Shown here one piece after another: positions 1 to 9,082 of a stretch of DNA of 64,000 nt. Below the pieces are notes generated by a model that was not told where the DNA came from, made no database searches, and saw only the letters and a list, made by a program, of their open reading frames with translations. The stretch is from Streptomyces cellulosae (GTDB lineage: Bacteria > Actinomycetota > Actinomycetes > Streptomycetales > Streptomycetaceae). The translations under genes and the position numbers were made by a program. Every line of letters begins with the position of its first letter. Positions within the stretch are counted from its first letter, which is position 1. The stretch lies in the NCBI RefSeq assembly GCF_000721105.1, contig NZ_JOEV01000004.1:217252-281251 (forward strand). The letters are read 5' to 3'.

Positions 1-700
1 CGGTGGCGTCGGTGGTCCGGATCCGTACCCGGGGCTTCACGCGCGCGTGGATGAACTCCCGCATCGGGGTGTCGGCCAGCAGGCGGCCCCGCCCGAGGAC
101 GACCAGGTGGTCGGCGAAGGAGGCGGTCTCGTTCATGAGGTGGCTGGAGACCAGGACGGTGCGCCCCTGTCCCGCGAGCCGGCGCAGCAACCCGCGGATC
201 CAGACGATGCCTTCGGGGTCGAGGCCGTTGGACGGCTCGTCGAGGAGGACCACCTCGGGGTCGCCGAGCAGGGCGGCGGCGATGCCGAGGCGCTGCCGCA
301 TGCCCAGGGAGTACGTCGTCACCCGACGGTTCGCGACCGAGGTCAGCCCCGTCTCCTCCAGCACCTCGTCGACCCGGGTGAGCGAGAGGCAGTTGCTCGC
401 GGCCAGGGCGCGCAGGTGGTTCCGGGCGGTACGGGAGCCGTGGGCGGCCTGCGCGTCGAGCAACGCGCCGACGTGGCGCAGGGGTTCGCGGAACGTGGCG
501 TAGGGACGGCCATCGATGGTGGCGGTCCCCGACGTGGGCCGGTCCAGGCCGAGGACGAGTCGCATGGTGGTCGACTTGCCGGCGCCGTTGGGGCCGAGGA
601 AGCCCGTGACCCTGCCGGGCAGGACACGGAAGGTGAGGGCGTCCACGGCGCGGCGGGAGCCGTACTCCTTGGTGAGGGCTTGGACGTCGATGCTGGTCAT
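1..700 (-). CDS. ABC transporter ATP-binding protein, partial
   Basis: This is the ATPase subunit of an ABC exporter, cut at its C-terminal end by the window edge; about 233 residues are visible. Walker A (GPNGAGKST, residues 36-44) follows a typical N-terminus. The signature loop reads YSLGMRQR rather than LSGGQ, followed by Walker B (VVLLDEPSNGLDPEG) and an H-loop in VLVSSHLMNE. YSxGMxQR signatures are typical of ATPases paired with ABC-2 permeases that export drugs or lipids. The ATG at 698-700 is the natural start. It is divergent from the histidine kinase gene at 809, across a 108-bp gap with a long inverted repeat. That arrangement is common when a two-component system controls an adjacent exporter. 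The permease would lie outside the window. Confidence 0.93.
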   Translation of the reverse strand, partial: MTSIDVQALTKEYGSRRAVDALTFRVLPGRVTGFLGPNGAGKSTTMRLVLGLDRPTSGTATIDGRPYATFREPLRHVGALLDAQAAHGSRTARNHLRALAASNCLSLTRVDEVLEETGLTSVANRRVTTYSLGMRQRLGIAAALLGDPEVVLLDEPSNGLDPEGIVWIRGLLRRLAGQGRTVLVSSHLMNETASFADHLVVLGRGRLLADTPMREFIHARVKPRVRIRTTDAT

Positions 701-731
701 GGCAGAAGCCTGACCGCCGCGACCGGTTCCG

Positions 732-777
732 GGCCTCCCCCGCCGGTGGGCATCGGCTCCCCCGTGCGGGGGAGGCC
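732..777. promoter_or_regulatory. Inverted repeat between divergent ABC exporter and two-component genes
   Basis: Perfect 12-bp arms (GGCCTCCCCCGC at 732-743 and its complement at 766-777) are separated by 22 bp. They sit in the 108-bp gap between the divergent ATPase and kinase genes. The position suggests an operator shared by both promoters, possibly for the adjacent NarL-type regulator. A transcript hairpin is the alternative. Confidence 0.5.
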
Positions 778-808
778 GATTGTCAGTGGCGGCTGTCACG
801 ATGACGGA

Positions 809-1963
809 ATGGCCCGCCTTCTGCGCCCGTTGCTTCGGGGGACGACGTACACGCGTTTGCTGCACCTGTGGGTGCCGATGCTGGTCGTCAGCGTGTGGAT
901 GTGGATCGAGATGTCGACCCCGTGGGTGCCGGCGCTGGTGCTGCTGCCGGTCGGGCTGATCCCGGCCGTGCGCCGGGGCGAGGGCGTGCAGGCGCGGCTG
1001 CTGCTGACGCCGGGCGAGCGGGCCGCGGAGATCTCCGTGGCTCCGTCGGCGACCTGGCGGGACCGGCTGCGCACCGTGCTGTGGCTGGAAGTGCGCATGC
1101 TGCTGGGCGGATTGACGTCGCTGGGAAGCGTGTGGCTTCCGCTGCTGTCGTACTCGCTGGCGGAGCTCGCGTCCGGCCGTGTGCCTCAAGGTGTCCCGGT
1201 CCTGAGCGGGGCGACACCGCACGGGGCGTACGCGCTGCTGGTACCGCTCCCGCTGGTGGCGCTGTACGGGTTCGTGGTGGGGCTGGGTGAGCTGATCACC
1301 GCCCTCGCCCTCCGGTTCCTCGGCCCGTCCGCCGCGGAGCGGCTCGCCGCCCTGGAGGAGCGCACGGAACAACTCCTGGAGCGCACCCGGATCGCCCGGG
1401 AACTGCACGACTCCATCGGGCACGCCCTGACGGTGGCGGTGGTGCAGGCGGGTGCGGCGAGGGCGGCCGGCGACATGGCGTTCACCGACCGGGCGTTGGA
1501 GGCCATCGAGGAGACCGGCCGGACCGCGTTGGAGGACCTGGAGCGGGTCCTCGGCATCCTGCGGGAGTCGGAGCGGCCCGTGAGCGCCAGGCCCACACTG
1601 ACGGACGCCGACCGGCTTCTGGAGTCGGCCCGGGTCTCCGGGGCGAAGGTGGACGCCGACCTGACCGGCCCTCTGGACACCGTCGCGGGCCCGGTCTCCC
1701 GTGAGGGGTACCGCATCCTCCAGGAGTCGCTGACGAACGTGTTGCGGCACGCGGGAGCGGTCCCCGTCCGGGTCCGCGTCTCCGTCGGCCATGACACGCT
1801 CGACCTGGAGGTGCGCAATCCGCTCACCGCCGCGATACCGGGCCCCGGGCGGGGCAGCGGGCTGCGGGGCATACGCGAGCGCGCGGCCCTGCTCGGGGGG
1901 CGCGCGCGGACCGGCCCCGACGACGGCGACTGGCAGGTACATGTGGAGTTGCCGCTGCGCTGA
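809..1963 (+). CDS. Sensor histidine kinase, NarL/HisKA_3 type
   Basis: This 384-residue membrane histidine kinase phosphorylates the response regulator encoded immediately downstream. Hydrophobic segments near residues 17-50, 95-118 and 138-170 form the membrane sensor. The dimerisation/phosphoacceptor box [15 protein letters not shown] places the phosphorylated histidine at residue 200. An N-box ([15 protein letters not shown]) and a G-box ([16 protein letters not shown]) form the ATP-binding domain. No large extracytoplasmic domain is visible, so it is an intramembrane-sensing type. The frame is open upstream, but the ATG at 809 starts the membrane segments directly. The kinase lies 14 bp from the regulator gene, and the neighbouring divergent ABC exporter is the likely target. 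Confidence 0.92.
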   Translation: MARLLRPLLRGTTYTRLLHLWVPMLVVSVWMWIEMSTPWVPALVLLPVGLIPAVRRGEGVQARLLLTPGERAAEISVAPSATWRDRLRTVLWLEVRMLLGGLTSLGSVWLPLLSYSLAELASGRVPQGVPVLSGATPHGAYALLVPLPLVALYGFVVGLGELITALALRFLGPSAAERLAALEERTEQLLERTRIARELHDSIGHALTVAVVQAGAARAAGDMAFTDRALEAIEETGRTALEDLERVLGILRESERPVSARPTLTDADRLLESARVSGAKVDADLTGPLDTVAGPVSREGYRILQESLTNVLRHAGAVPVRVRVSVGHDTLDLEVRNPLTAAIPGPGRGSGLRGIRERAALLGGRARTGPDDGDWQVHVELPLR

Positions 1964-1977
1964 TCTACGCTGGCCGG

Positions 1978-2643
1978 ATGCCGGTCACCGTACTTCTCGT
2001 CGACGACGAGCCCCTGGTCCGCGCCGGTCTGCGGGCCGTGCTGGAGGCCCAGCCCGACATCGAGGTCGTCGGGGAGGCGGCCGACGGGGCGGCGGTGATC
2101 CCGCTGGTCCGGCAGCTGCGGCCGGACGTGGTCGCGATGGACGTACGGATGCCGCTGCTGGACGGGATCGAGGCCACGCGCGCGGTGCTGCGGACGGTCG
2201 ACCAGCCACCGAAGATCCTCGTGGTGACGACGTTCGAGAACGACGAGTACGTGTACGAGGCGCTGCGGGCCGGCGCCGACGGGTTCCTGCTGAAGCGGGC
2301 CCGGCCGGCCGAGATCGTGCACGCGGTACGGCTGGTCGCCGAGGGCGAGTCGCTGCTGTTCCCGGCGTCGGTACGACGGCTCGCCGCCGAGTACGGCGAC
2401 GGCGACGGCGGCAATCGTGCGGCGCGCGAGGTGCTGGCGCGGGCCCGGTTGACCGAGCGGGAGGCGGAGGTGCTCCGGCTGATGGCCCGGGGCCTGTCCA
2501 ACGCGGAGATCGCCGCCCGGCTGGTCGTCGGGACGGAGACGGTGAAGTCACACGTGAGTGCGGTCCTGGCGAAACTGGGGGCACGGGACCGCACACAGGC
2601 GGTCATCACGGCGTACGAGTCGGGGTTCGTGGCGCCGGGGTGA
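1978..2643 (+). CDS. NarL/LuxR-family response regulator
   Basis: This is a 221-residue DNA-binding response regulator. The receiver domain spans residues 1-120, with the acidic pair D9/D10, the phosphoacceptor D55 in MDVRMP and the conserved K106. A LuxR-type helix-turn-helix lies at about residues 158-212 ([18 protein letters not shown]). It follows the kinase gene by 14 bp and is probably co-transcribed with it. It is expected to bind upstream of its own operon and/or the divergent ABC exporter. The call is firm at family level; the signal and regulon cannot be read from sequence. Confidence 0.95.
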   Translation: MPVTVLLVDDEPLVRAGLRAVLEAQPDIEVVGEAADGAAVIPLVRQLRPDVVAMDVRMPLLDGIEATRAVLRTVDQPPKILVVTTFENDEYVYEALRAGADGFLLKRARPAEIVHAVRLVAEGESLLFPASVRRLAAEYGDGDGGNRAAREVLARARLTEREAEVLRLMARGLSNAEIAARLVVGTETVKSHVSAVLAKLGARDRTQAVITAYESGFVAPG

Positions 2644-3141
2644 GGTCGGGGGCGGGCGGGCAAGGCAGGCGGGCGCGGAGAGCTTGGCTGAGCGGGGCTG
2701 TCGGGTGACGTCTGCCGGACGCGGCGGAGCGGGGGCGGAGACGTCTGCCGGACGCGGCACAGCCGAGGCGGAGACACCCACCGGAACCCCCCGGAGCCCA
2801 GCCGGTGGCGCCCCCGGACCCGGCACAGCCGAGGCGGAGACACCCACCGGACGCGGAACGGCCGGAGCGGAAACACCCACTGGAACGTCCGCAGAGCCCA
2901 GACGGTGACGTCCCCCGGACGCGGAACGGCCGGAGCGGACAGCCCCGTCAGGACACCGCCCGAGCACCCTCCACCGAGCCCTCGCCAGGCCGCCGGCGGA
3001 CGGTCGACAGCACGCCGCTCAGCGGCCCTGTTGCGGACTCGATGGCCCCCGCCGGCCCGATCCGTTCCTTCTGGCACTCGCCGGGGTCCCCCGCGCCGAG
3101 TACGATCCGGCGAACACGCGCACGAGCTGGGAGGACGGACG
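2644..3141. repeat. 498-bp gene-free stretch with degenerate GC-rich tandem repeats
   Basis: No gene is credible in this stretch. Between about 2690 and 2945 it holds a degenerate array with a period of roughly 66-68 bp. A 31-bp segment is identical at 2755-2785 and 2821-2851, and a 23-bp segment is identical at 2849-2871 and 2917-2939. A shorter motif recurs at 2707 and 2739. The array directly follows the response regulator stop codon. The last 200 bp should hold the ROK gene promoter. Confidence 0.75.
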
Positions 3142-4299
3142 TTGGCGGGGCTGACCGGCGGGGATCCCTCACTGCTGCGGAGGATCAACTCCGCGGTGGT
3201 GCTGCACGCGCTGCGCGCCACGGACTGCGCGACCCTGACCGAGATCACCCGGGTGACGGGACTGTCCCGGCCGACGGTCGAGGGCGTCGTCGAAGGGCTC
3301 ATCGAGGCGGGGTACGTCGTCGAGAAGGCCGCCGACGAGAGCGTCGTCCGCCGGCAGGGGCGGCCCGCGCGGCGGTTCCGGTTCCGTGCCGAGGCCGGGC
3401 ATCTGCTCGGCCTGGAGATCGGGGCGCACCGCGTCGCGGCACTCCTGTCCGACCTGGACGGCCGGGTGATCGGCGCGCAGGCCAAGGACGTCGACGAGAC
3501 GGCGTCCGCCGACGAGCGTCTGGAGCGGCTGCGGACCGCCGTGGCCGATCTGCTGCGCCGGGCCGGGGTCGCACGCGGCTCGCTGCGGGCCGTAGGGGTC
3601 GGCACGCCGGGCATCGTCGAGGCGGACGGCACCGTACGACTGGGCACCGCGCTGCCCGAGTGGACGGGGCTGCGGCTCGGTGAACGCCTGAGCCGCTCCT
3701 TCAAGTGCCCGGTCCTGGTGGAGAACGACGCCAACGCCGCGGCGGTCGCCGAGCACTGGAAGGGCGCCGCGACCGAGTCCGACGACGTCGTGTTCGTGCT
3801 GGCCGGGTTGAGTCCCGGCGCCGGTGCGTTGATCGGCGGGCGGCTGCACCGGGGGTACGGCGGGGCCGCCGGGGAGATCGGCGCGCTGCATCTGCTGGGC
3901 CGGGAGGCGACGCCGGAGACGCTGCTGTCCACCACGGACGAGCCCCTGCACCCGCTCGACGAGCAGGCGGTCGCCGGGGTCTTCGCCCAGGCCCGCGAGG
4001 GTGACCAGCGGGCCCGCGCCGCCGTGGACCGCTTCATCCAGCGGCTGGTGCACGACGTGGCCGCGCTGGTGCTGGCCCTCGACCCGGAACTCGTCGTGAT
4101 CGGCGGCTGGGCGGCCGGCCTGGACGGCGTACTGGAGCCGCTGCGGCGGGAGTTGGACCGCTACTGCCTCCGCCCCCCGAAGGTGACCCTGTCCCTCCTG
4201 GGCGAGGCGGCCGTCGCGACCGGCGCCCTGCGGCTGGCCCTCGACCACGTGGAGGAGCAACTGTTCGCGGTGGAGGGCACGGTGACGGCCCGCCGGTGA
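3142..4299 (+). CDS. ROK-family transcriptional regulator
   Basis: A winged helix-turn-helix (about residues 15-65, with LTEITRVTGLSRPTVEGVV) is fused to a ROK sugar-kinase-like domain. The TTG at 3142 is chosen because a GGGAGGA ribosome-binding site lies about 7 bp upstream, giving 385 residues, the usual length for NagC/XylR-like repressors. The ROK core is recognisable (VGVGTPGIVEADG, VENDANAAAVAEHW). The region after GGAAGEIGALHLLG lacks the H...CxCGxxGC zinc-binding cluster of canonical ROK proteins. It is therefore probably a regulator without kinase activity whose effector pocket is altered. No sugar operon is adjacent, so the target is unknown. It is convergent with the GntR gene downstream. 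Confidence 0.9.
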   Translation: MAGLTGGDPSLLRRINSAVVLHALRATDCATLTEITRVTGLSRPTVEGVVEGLIEAGYVVEKAADESVVRRQGRPARRFRFRAEAGHLLGLEIGAHRVAALLSDLDGRVIGAQAKDVDETASADERLERLRTAVADLLRRAGVARGSLRAVGVGTPGIVEADGTVRLGTALPEWTGLRLGERLSRSFKCPVLVENDANAAAVAEHWKGAATESDDVVFVLAGLSPGAGALIGGRLHRGYGGAAGEIGALHLLGREATPETLLSTTDEPLHPLDEQAVAGVFAQAREGDQRARAAVDRFIQRLVHDVAALVLALDPELVVIGGWAAGLDGVLEPLRRELDRYCLRPPKVTLSLLGEAAVATGALRLALDHVEEQLFAVEGTVTARR

Positions 4300-4489
4300 T
4301 ACCGGTCGGACGGCGCGGGCAGCCTGGCGGCGCGACCCGTCAGCGAGGCGACCGCATGGCGCCGAAGGGCCCCGGGCACGGGCGCCGCTGCCGGTGCTGA
4401 CGAGGGGGGCCAGCCGCGCACGTCAGCGGACGGACACGCGCGCCCCGGAGAGGTACCCGGGCGCCGCCCACTCCGTACTCGTACCGCGT

Positions 4490-5248
4490 TCAGGAAGCCC
4501 GGCGCTCCGGGTCATGGTGGATCTCCACGCCGCCCGGGTCCCCGAAGGTCAGCCGGCACGTGTCCGCGCGGTAGGTGGCGACCGAGAGCGCGGCGGTGTG
4601 GCCGTCGCTGATGTAGCGGGTGGTGACGACGAGGACGGGCGCCCCGGGGAGCCGGTCCAGTTCCTTGGCGTCGTCCGCGCGGGCGGAGCCGAGCTCGACG
4701 GCGTTCTCCTGGCCCTCCAGCTCCAGCCGCTGCAGCTCGCGCAGCACGGCACGCGCGCGTGCGGCGCCGGACGGTGCGTCTATGGCGGAGAGCTCGGGCA
4801 CCGACGACGCGGCGATGTAGAGCAGTTCGGCGGCGACGGGCTGGCCGTGGGTCGTGCGTGAGCGGCGCACCGTGTGCACGGGCTGCTCGCCGGTCTCCAG
4901 CGCGGCGGCGACGGCCGCGGGAGGCACCTCCAGGGTGCAGTCGACGGGCTGCCAGACATCGCCGGCCGCGCCCGGCCAGGCGTGCTGCTCCGCGCCGACG
5001 GCCACCCCTACGCGGGGCGGCGCGACGGTCGTACCGACCCCGCGGCGACGCTGCAGCCGGCCCTCCAGTTCGAGCTGCTCCAGCGCCTGACGGAGCGTGG
5101 CGCGGGCGACGCCGAAGCGTGCGGCGAGGTCCCGCTCGTTGGGCAGGATCTCACCCACCGTGAATTCGGAGTCCAATGCCTCACTGAGCACGGTCTTGAG
5201 ATGCCAGTACTTCGGTTCCGGCACCGTTTCCAGCTGCGTGGTCCCCAC
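4490..5248 (-). CDS. GntR/HutC-family transcriptional regulator
   Basis: This 252-residue repressor has an N-terminal winged helix (NERDLAARFGVARATLRQALEQLELEGRLQRRRGVGTTV region, about residues 30-75) and a C-terminal UTRA effector domain. It resembles the DasR/NagR group in architecture and length, but the effector residues cannot be assigned. The ATG at 5248 opens the reading frame. About 100 bp upstream lies a palindrome, TTGGTC-AA-GACCAA, that closely resembles DasR-type operators, which suggests autoregulation or cross-regulation. No sugar-uptake genes flank it, so it may control distant targets. Confidence 0.92.
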   Translation of the reverse strand: MGTTQLETVPEPKYWHLKTVLSEALDSEFTVGEILPNERDLAARFGVARATLRQALEQLELEGRLQRRRGVGTTVAPPRVGVAVGAEQHAWPGAAGDVWQPVDCTLEVPPAAVAAALETGEQPVHTVRRSRTTHGQPVAAELLYIAASSVPELSAIDAPSGAARARAVLRELQRLELEGQENAVELGSARADDAKELDRLPGAPVLVVTTRYISDGHTAALSVATYRADTCRLTFGDPGGVEIHHDPERRAS

Positions 5249-5345
5249 CCTGTCCTCCGCGATCGCCGTGGTCGGCCGACGTTTTAGCGCCCTTGTTTAT
5301 TAAAGGTTGTTGCACTTCTCTGCGACCTTAGGACGGCCCCCACCC

Positions 5346-5359
5346 TTGGTCAAGACCAA
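5346..5359. promoter_or_regulatory. DasR/HutC-like operator palindrome
   Basis: TTGGTCAAGACCAA has two perfect 6-bp arms around AA. The Streptomyces dre consensus recognised by DasR contains TGGTCTAGACCA, so ten of the twelve core bases match, with only the central dinucleotide differing. The site is about 98 bp upstream of the GntR/HutC start codon and 139 bp downstream of the sigma factor gene's stop. Confidence 0.6.
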
Positions 5360-5498
5360 TCCTCGATCCCTCGCGCCTCATTCGGACGCACCGCAGCGAG
5401 GTGTTCACGGAGCGTTCGCACGACGCGGGTTGGGTGACAGGTCGGCAACGCTCTCGGATTCGTGCGTGAGCGGGGGAACTTCACGGGGTGTGCAAGTC

Positions 5499-6383
5499 TC
5501 AGACGGAGGCCAAGGACCGCAGCTTGTCCGGGTTGCGGACGATGTAGACCGACTGGATGTGGCCGTCCAACACCTCCAGTTGGAAGACCGCGTCGGGCTT
5601 GCCGCCGGACAGGACGAGGAGCGCGGGGCCACCGTTGAGCTCGAGGAAGCGGAAGGACGGGTCGGGGATGCCCTTCCGGGCGGCGCCCAGCAGGAAGCGG
5701 CCCACCTTGTCGGCCGTCTCCAGGACCCGCAGCGGCGCCTTGGACTTGCCGCCGCTGTCGCCGACCAGCCGGACGTCCGGCGCGAGAAGGGACATCAGCC
5801 CCTCCAGGTCACCCTCTTCGGCCGCGGCCAGGAACCGTTCAGTGAAGTCGCGCCGCTGGGCGGGGTCGACGTCGTAGCGGGGCCGCCGCTCCTCGACGTG
5901 CCGGCGGGCCCGCACGGCGAGTTGGCGTACGGCGGGCTCGCCGCGGTCGAGCATGGCGGCGATCTCGGCGTACGGGTAGACGAAGGCCTCCCGCAGGACG
6001 AACACGGCGCGCTCCAGCGGCGAGAGCGACTCCAGGACGACGAGGACGGCGAGGGAGACGGTGTCGGCGAGCACCGCTCGTTCGGCGGTGTCGCGCACGG
6101 TGTCACCGAAGTCGGTGACGTACGGCTCCGGGAGCCACGGGCCGACGTACGTCTCGCCGCGCGCCTTCACCTGGCGCAGCCGGTCGATGGCGAGGCGGGT
6201 GGTGACGCGCACCAGGTAGCCGCGCGGTTCCCGCACCTCGCCGCGGTCGGCGGCCGACCAGCGCAGCCAGGCCTCCTGCACGACGTCCTCGGCGTCGGCC
6301 ACGCGGCCCAGCATGCGGTAGGCGACGCCCAGGAGGACGGGGCGGTGCGTTTCGAAGACATCGGTCAGGGTGTCCGCGGTCAC
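5499..6383 (-). CDS. ECF41-type RNA polymerase sigma factor (SigJ-like)
   Basis: This 294-residue extracytoplasmic-function sigma factor has regions 2 and 4 (AYRMLGRVADAEDVVQEAWL; ERAVFVLREAFVYPYAEIA) followed by a fused SnoaL-like C-terminal domain. The ECF41 hallmarks are present: WLPEP in the linker (near residue 83) and the terminal motif VYIVRNPDKLR. In ECF41 proteins the C-terminal extension acts as a built-in regulator replacing a separate anti-sigma factor. ECF41 genes usually neighbour a carboxymuconolactone decarboxylase, oxidoreductase or epimerase gene, and none is adjacent here. The divergent neighbour is an alpha/beta hydrolase, which could be the target. Confidence 0.95.
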   Translation of the reverse strand: MTADTLTDVFETHRPVLLGVAYRMLGRVADAEDVVQEAWLRWSAADRGEVREPRGYLVRVTTRLAIDRLRQVKARGETYVGPWLPEPYVTDFGDTVRDTAERAVLADTVSLAVLVVLESLSPLERAVFVLREAFVYPYAEIAAMLDRGEPAVRQLAVRARRHVEERRPRYDVDPAQRRDFTERFLAAAEEGDLEGLMSLLAPDVRLVGDSGGKSKAPLRVLETADKVGRFLLGAARKGIPDPSFRFLELNGGPALLVLSGGKPDAVFQLEVLDGHIQSVYIVRNPDKLRSLASV

Positions 6384-6581
6384 CGCTCCATCCCAACCGA
6401 GTCACGCGGCCGTGTCCAGGCGATTGAGGCGCGCGTCGCCCCCCGGGCGCAACGGCGAACACCGGGAGCCACAGCCGAGAGCGCACAACCGCGGGCACAC
6501 AGAGGGCTACCCGCCGGTAGTAATTGCTGACAAGCTGTCTACCCCGTGTTCGTCAGTGAGTCCCCGCCGAGGAGCATCCGC

Positions 6582-7415
6582 ATGTCCGCGACCACCGTGT
6601 CCTTCAAAGTGCCCTCCCCCCAGGGCCCGCAGCCCGTCACCGTCTCCTACACGCGCGCGGGCAGCGGGCAGCCCCTGCTCCTGCTGCACGGAATCGGGCA
6701 CCACCGGCAGGCCTGGGACCCGGTGGTGGACATCCTGGCCGCCGAGCGCGACGTGATCGCCGTGGACCTTCCCGGGTTCGGCGCCTCCCCCGGCCTGCCG
6801 GACGGCCTGGCGTACGACCTGCGCACGACCACCGCCGTGTTCGGCGCCTTGTGCGAGACCCTGGGGCTGGACCGGCCGCATGTCGCGGGCAACTCGCTCG
6901 GTGGACTGCTCGCCCTGGATCTCGCCAAGGAGCAACTCGTACGGTCGGTCACCGCCCTGTCGCCGGCCGGGTTCTGGACGCCGGCTGAGCGGCGCTACGC
7001 CTTCGGCGTGCTCGTCACCATGCGGCGGATAGCCGAGCGGATGCCGCTCCCGCTGGTCGAGCGACTGGCCCGCACGGCGGCCGGCCGTGCCGCCCTGACC
7101 AGCACCATCTACGCCCGCCCGAGCCGTCGCGCACCCGAGGCCGTGGTCGCGGAGACGCTGGCGCTGGCACGGGCGACGGGCTTCGCCGAGACCCTCCGCG
7201 CCGGTACGAGCGTCCAGTTCACCGACGACATCCCCGGGATCCCGGTCACCCTGGCCTGGGGCACGCGTGACTTCCTGCTGATGCCGCGTCAGGGGGTGCG
7301 GGCCAAGCGGATCATCCCCAAAGCGCGGCTGGTACGACTGCCCGGCTGTGGCCACTGCCCGATGAACGACGATCCCGCGCTGGTCGCACGCGTCATCCTC
7401 GACGGCAGCCGCTGA
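6582..7415 (+). CDS. Alpha/beta hydrolase
   Basis: This 277-residue serine hydrolase shows an oxyanion-region HGIGHH motif, a nucleophile elbow GNSLGG, an acidic residue in WGTRDFLL, and a C-terminal catalytic histidine in LPGCGHCPMNDDP. The start is the ATG at 6582, preceded by a GAGGAG ribosome-binding site; an earlier in-frame ATG at 6546 lacks one. The substrate cannot be predicted; the fold resembles esterases and C-C bond hydrolases. It is divergent from the ECF41 sigma factor across about 200 bp, so regulation by that sigma factor is plausible but unproven. Confidence 0.92.
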   Translation: MSATTVSFKVPSPQGPQPVTVSYTRAGSGQPLLLLHGIGHHRQAWDPVVDILAAERDVIAVDLPGFGASPGLPDGLAYDLRTTTAVFGALCETLGLDRPHVAGNSLGGLLALDLAKEQLVRSVTALSPAGFWTPAERRYAFGVLVTMRRIAERMPLPLVERLARTAAGRAALTSTIYARPSRRAPEAVVAETLALARATGFAETLRAGTSVQFTDDIPGIPVTLAWGTRDFLLMPRQGVRAKRIIPKARLVRLPGCGHCPMNDDPALVARVILDGSR

Positions 7416-7654
7416 CGGGGACAGGTTGCACGGCATGGCGGCGTGCGCGGTGCGGTCCGCGGATCGGGGTCCTGCGGGACAGGTCGGTGCTCGGGAATCT
7501 CACGGCCCGTCTCCTCTCACTCTCTTCCACATCACCGACCGAGTACGCCGGTGGCGCCCGCCCACCGTCCCCGGGCCCACGTCGGCCCGAGCCCGCCCCA
7601 GCGGCACGCAATTCCCAGGACGGCCCCGGCCCGGCGCGTCTAAGGTCCCCTCGT

Positions 7655-9082
7655 ATGACGTCGTCGCCGACCGGCTCCGGGACCGCCGCGTGGGAGGTGC
7701 TGCTTCCCGCCGCCTCGGCGCCCGCCCGTTCCCGGGGCCGAGCCCTTCGGACGGCCCTGCGGGAGGCGGTCAGATCGGGGCGGCTGACCGCGGGCACGCG
7801 GCTGCCGTCGAGCCGGGACCTCGCGGCCGACCTCGGGGTGTCGCGGGGCCTGGTCACGGAGACATACGAGCAGTTGACGGCGGAGGGGTATCTGCGCAGT
7901 GGCCGCGGGGCCGGAACCTGGGTGAGCGAGGCGGTACGGGCCGCACGGCCCCGCGCACACGACCTCGCCCCGCGCTCCCCCGGCACCCGCGCCGACTTCC
8001 TGCCGGGGAGTCCGGACCTGTCGTTGTTCCCGCGCGCCGCGTGGGCCGCCGCCCAGCGTGGCGTCCTGGCCGAACTGGCGCACCAGGAGCTCGGCTATCC
8101 CGATCCGCGCGGGCTGCCCCGGCTGCGTACCGCGCTGGCCGACCTGCTCGCGCGGCGCCGGGGTGTGGTCGCCGACCCGGAGCGGATCGTGGTCGTCTCC
8201 GGGGTGACCCAGGCGACCGCCCTCCTCGGGTTCGTCCTCCGCGCCCGCGGGGTGCGCGCCGTCGGTGTCGAGGACCCCGGCAGTCCTCAGCACGCTGAGC
8301 TCTACGCGGCGGCCGGTGTCAGCACGGTTCCCCTCCCGCTGGACGACGAGGGGCTCGCCGTGGGAGCGCTGTACGGCTCGGGCGTACGGGCCGTGGTGAC
8401 GACCCCCGCCCACCAGTTCCCCACCGGGGTGGCCTACTCGGCGCGACGCCGCGCGGAACTGCTGGACTGGGCACGGTCCGTGGACGGCCTCGTCCTGGAG
8501 GACGACTACGACGGCGACTTCCGTTACGACCGCGCTCCCGTGGGCGCGCTCCAGGGACTCGACCCGGAACACGTGGCCTACACGGGCTCGGTCAGCAAGT
8601 CCCTGGCACCGGGGCTGCGGCTGGGCTGGCTGCTGGTCCCGGAGTCCCTCGTCGAGGAGGTCGTCGCCCGCAAGCGGACCCTGGATCTGGGGCATCCCTC
8701 GCTCGACCAGGCGGTGTTCGCCCGATTCGTGGAGCGCGGCGACCACGACCGCCACCTGCGCCGCTGCCAGCGCGCCTACCGGGAACGGCGGGACGTACTC
8801 GTCGCCGCCCTGAAGGAGCACTTCCCCGGCACGGCGGTGACCGGGATCGCGGCGGGACTGCACGTGATCGCCGCGCTGCCGGAACGCTACGGCCCACAGG
8901 AGCGGTTCCTCACGGAAGCGGCCGCGGCCGGGGTGGCCGTACGCCCGCTGTCGGACTGTGCCCACACGCGCGTCGAAACCGACGGCAAGGGGGATGTCCG
9001 GCTGGTCCTGGGATACGCCCAGCAGTCCCCCGCGCGGATCCGGGACGGCGTACGGGCGATGGCGGAAGCCGTCACGACCTGA
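7655..9082 (+). CDS. MocR-type regulator (GntR helix-turn-helix fused to aminotransferase fold)
   Basis: This 475-residue protein has an N-terminal GntR winged helix (LRTALREAVRSGRLTAGTRL onwards, LAADLGVSRGLVTETYEQL) and a PLP-dependent class I aminotransferase-like domain. The Schiff-base lysine is K315 in GSVSKSLAPGLRLGWL. MocR proteins such as PdxR sense PLP or amino compounds and control vitamin B6 or GABA genes; the target here is not adjacent. A TAAGGT -10-like box lies about 9 bp before the ATG at 7655, suggesting a leaderless transcript. The last 38 bp, from 9047 through the stop codon, are the first unit of a six-copy tandem array that continues downstream. Confidence 0.93.
   Translation: MTSSPTGSGTAAWEVLLPAASAPARSRGRALRTALREAVRSGRLTAGTRLPSSRDLAADLGVSRGLVTETYEQLTAEGYLRSGRGAGTWVSEAVRAARPRAHDLAPRSPGTRADFLPGSPDLSLFPRAAWAAAQRGVLAELAHQELGYPDPRGLPRLRTALADLLARRRGVVADPERIVVVSGVTQATALLGFVLRARGVRAVGVEDPGSPQHAELYAAAGVSTVPLPLDDEGLAVGALYGSGVRAVVTTPAHQFPTGVAYSARRRAELLDWARSVDGLVLEDDYDGDFRYDRAPVGALQGLDPEHVAYTGSVSKSLAPGLRLGWLLVPESLVEEVVARKRTLDLGHPSLDQAVFARFVERGDHDRHLRRCQRAYRERRDVLVAALKEHFPGTAVTGIAAGLHVIAALPERYGPQERFLTEAAAAGVAVRPLSDCAHTRVETDGKGDVRLVLGYAQQSPARIRDGVRAMAEAVTT

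Noticed and set aside
1965..4037. Long minus-strand frame opposite the response regulator and ROK genes
   Set aside because: It overlaps two motif-confirmed genes and the repeat array; the translation is low-complexity Arg/Ser/Pro.
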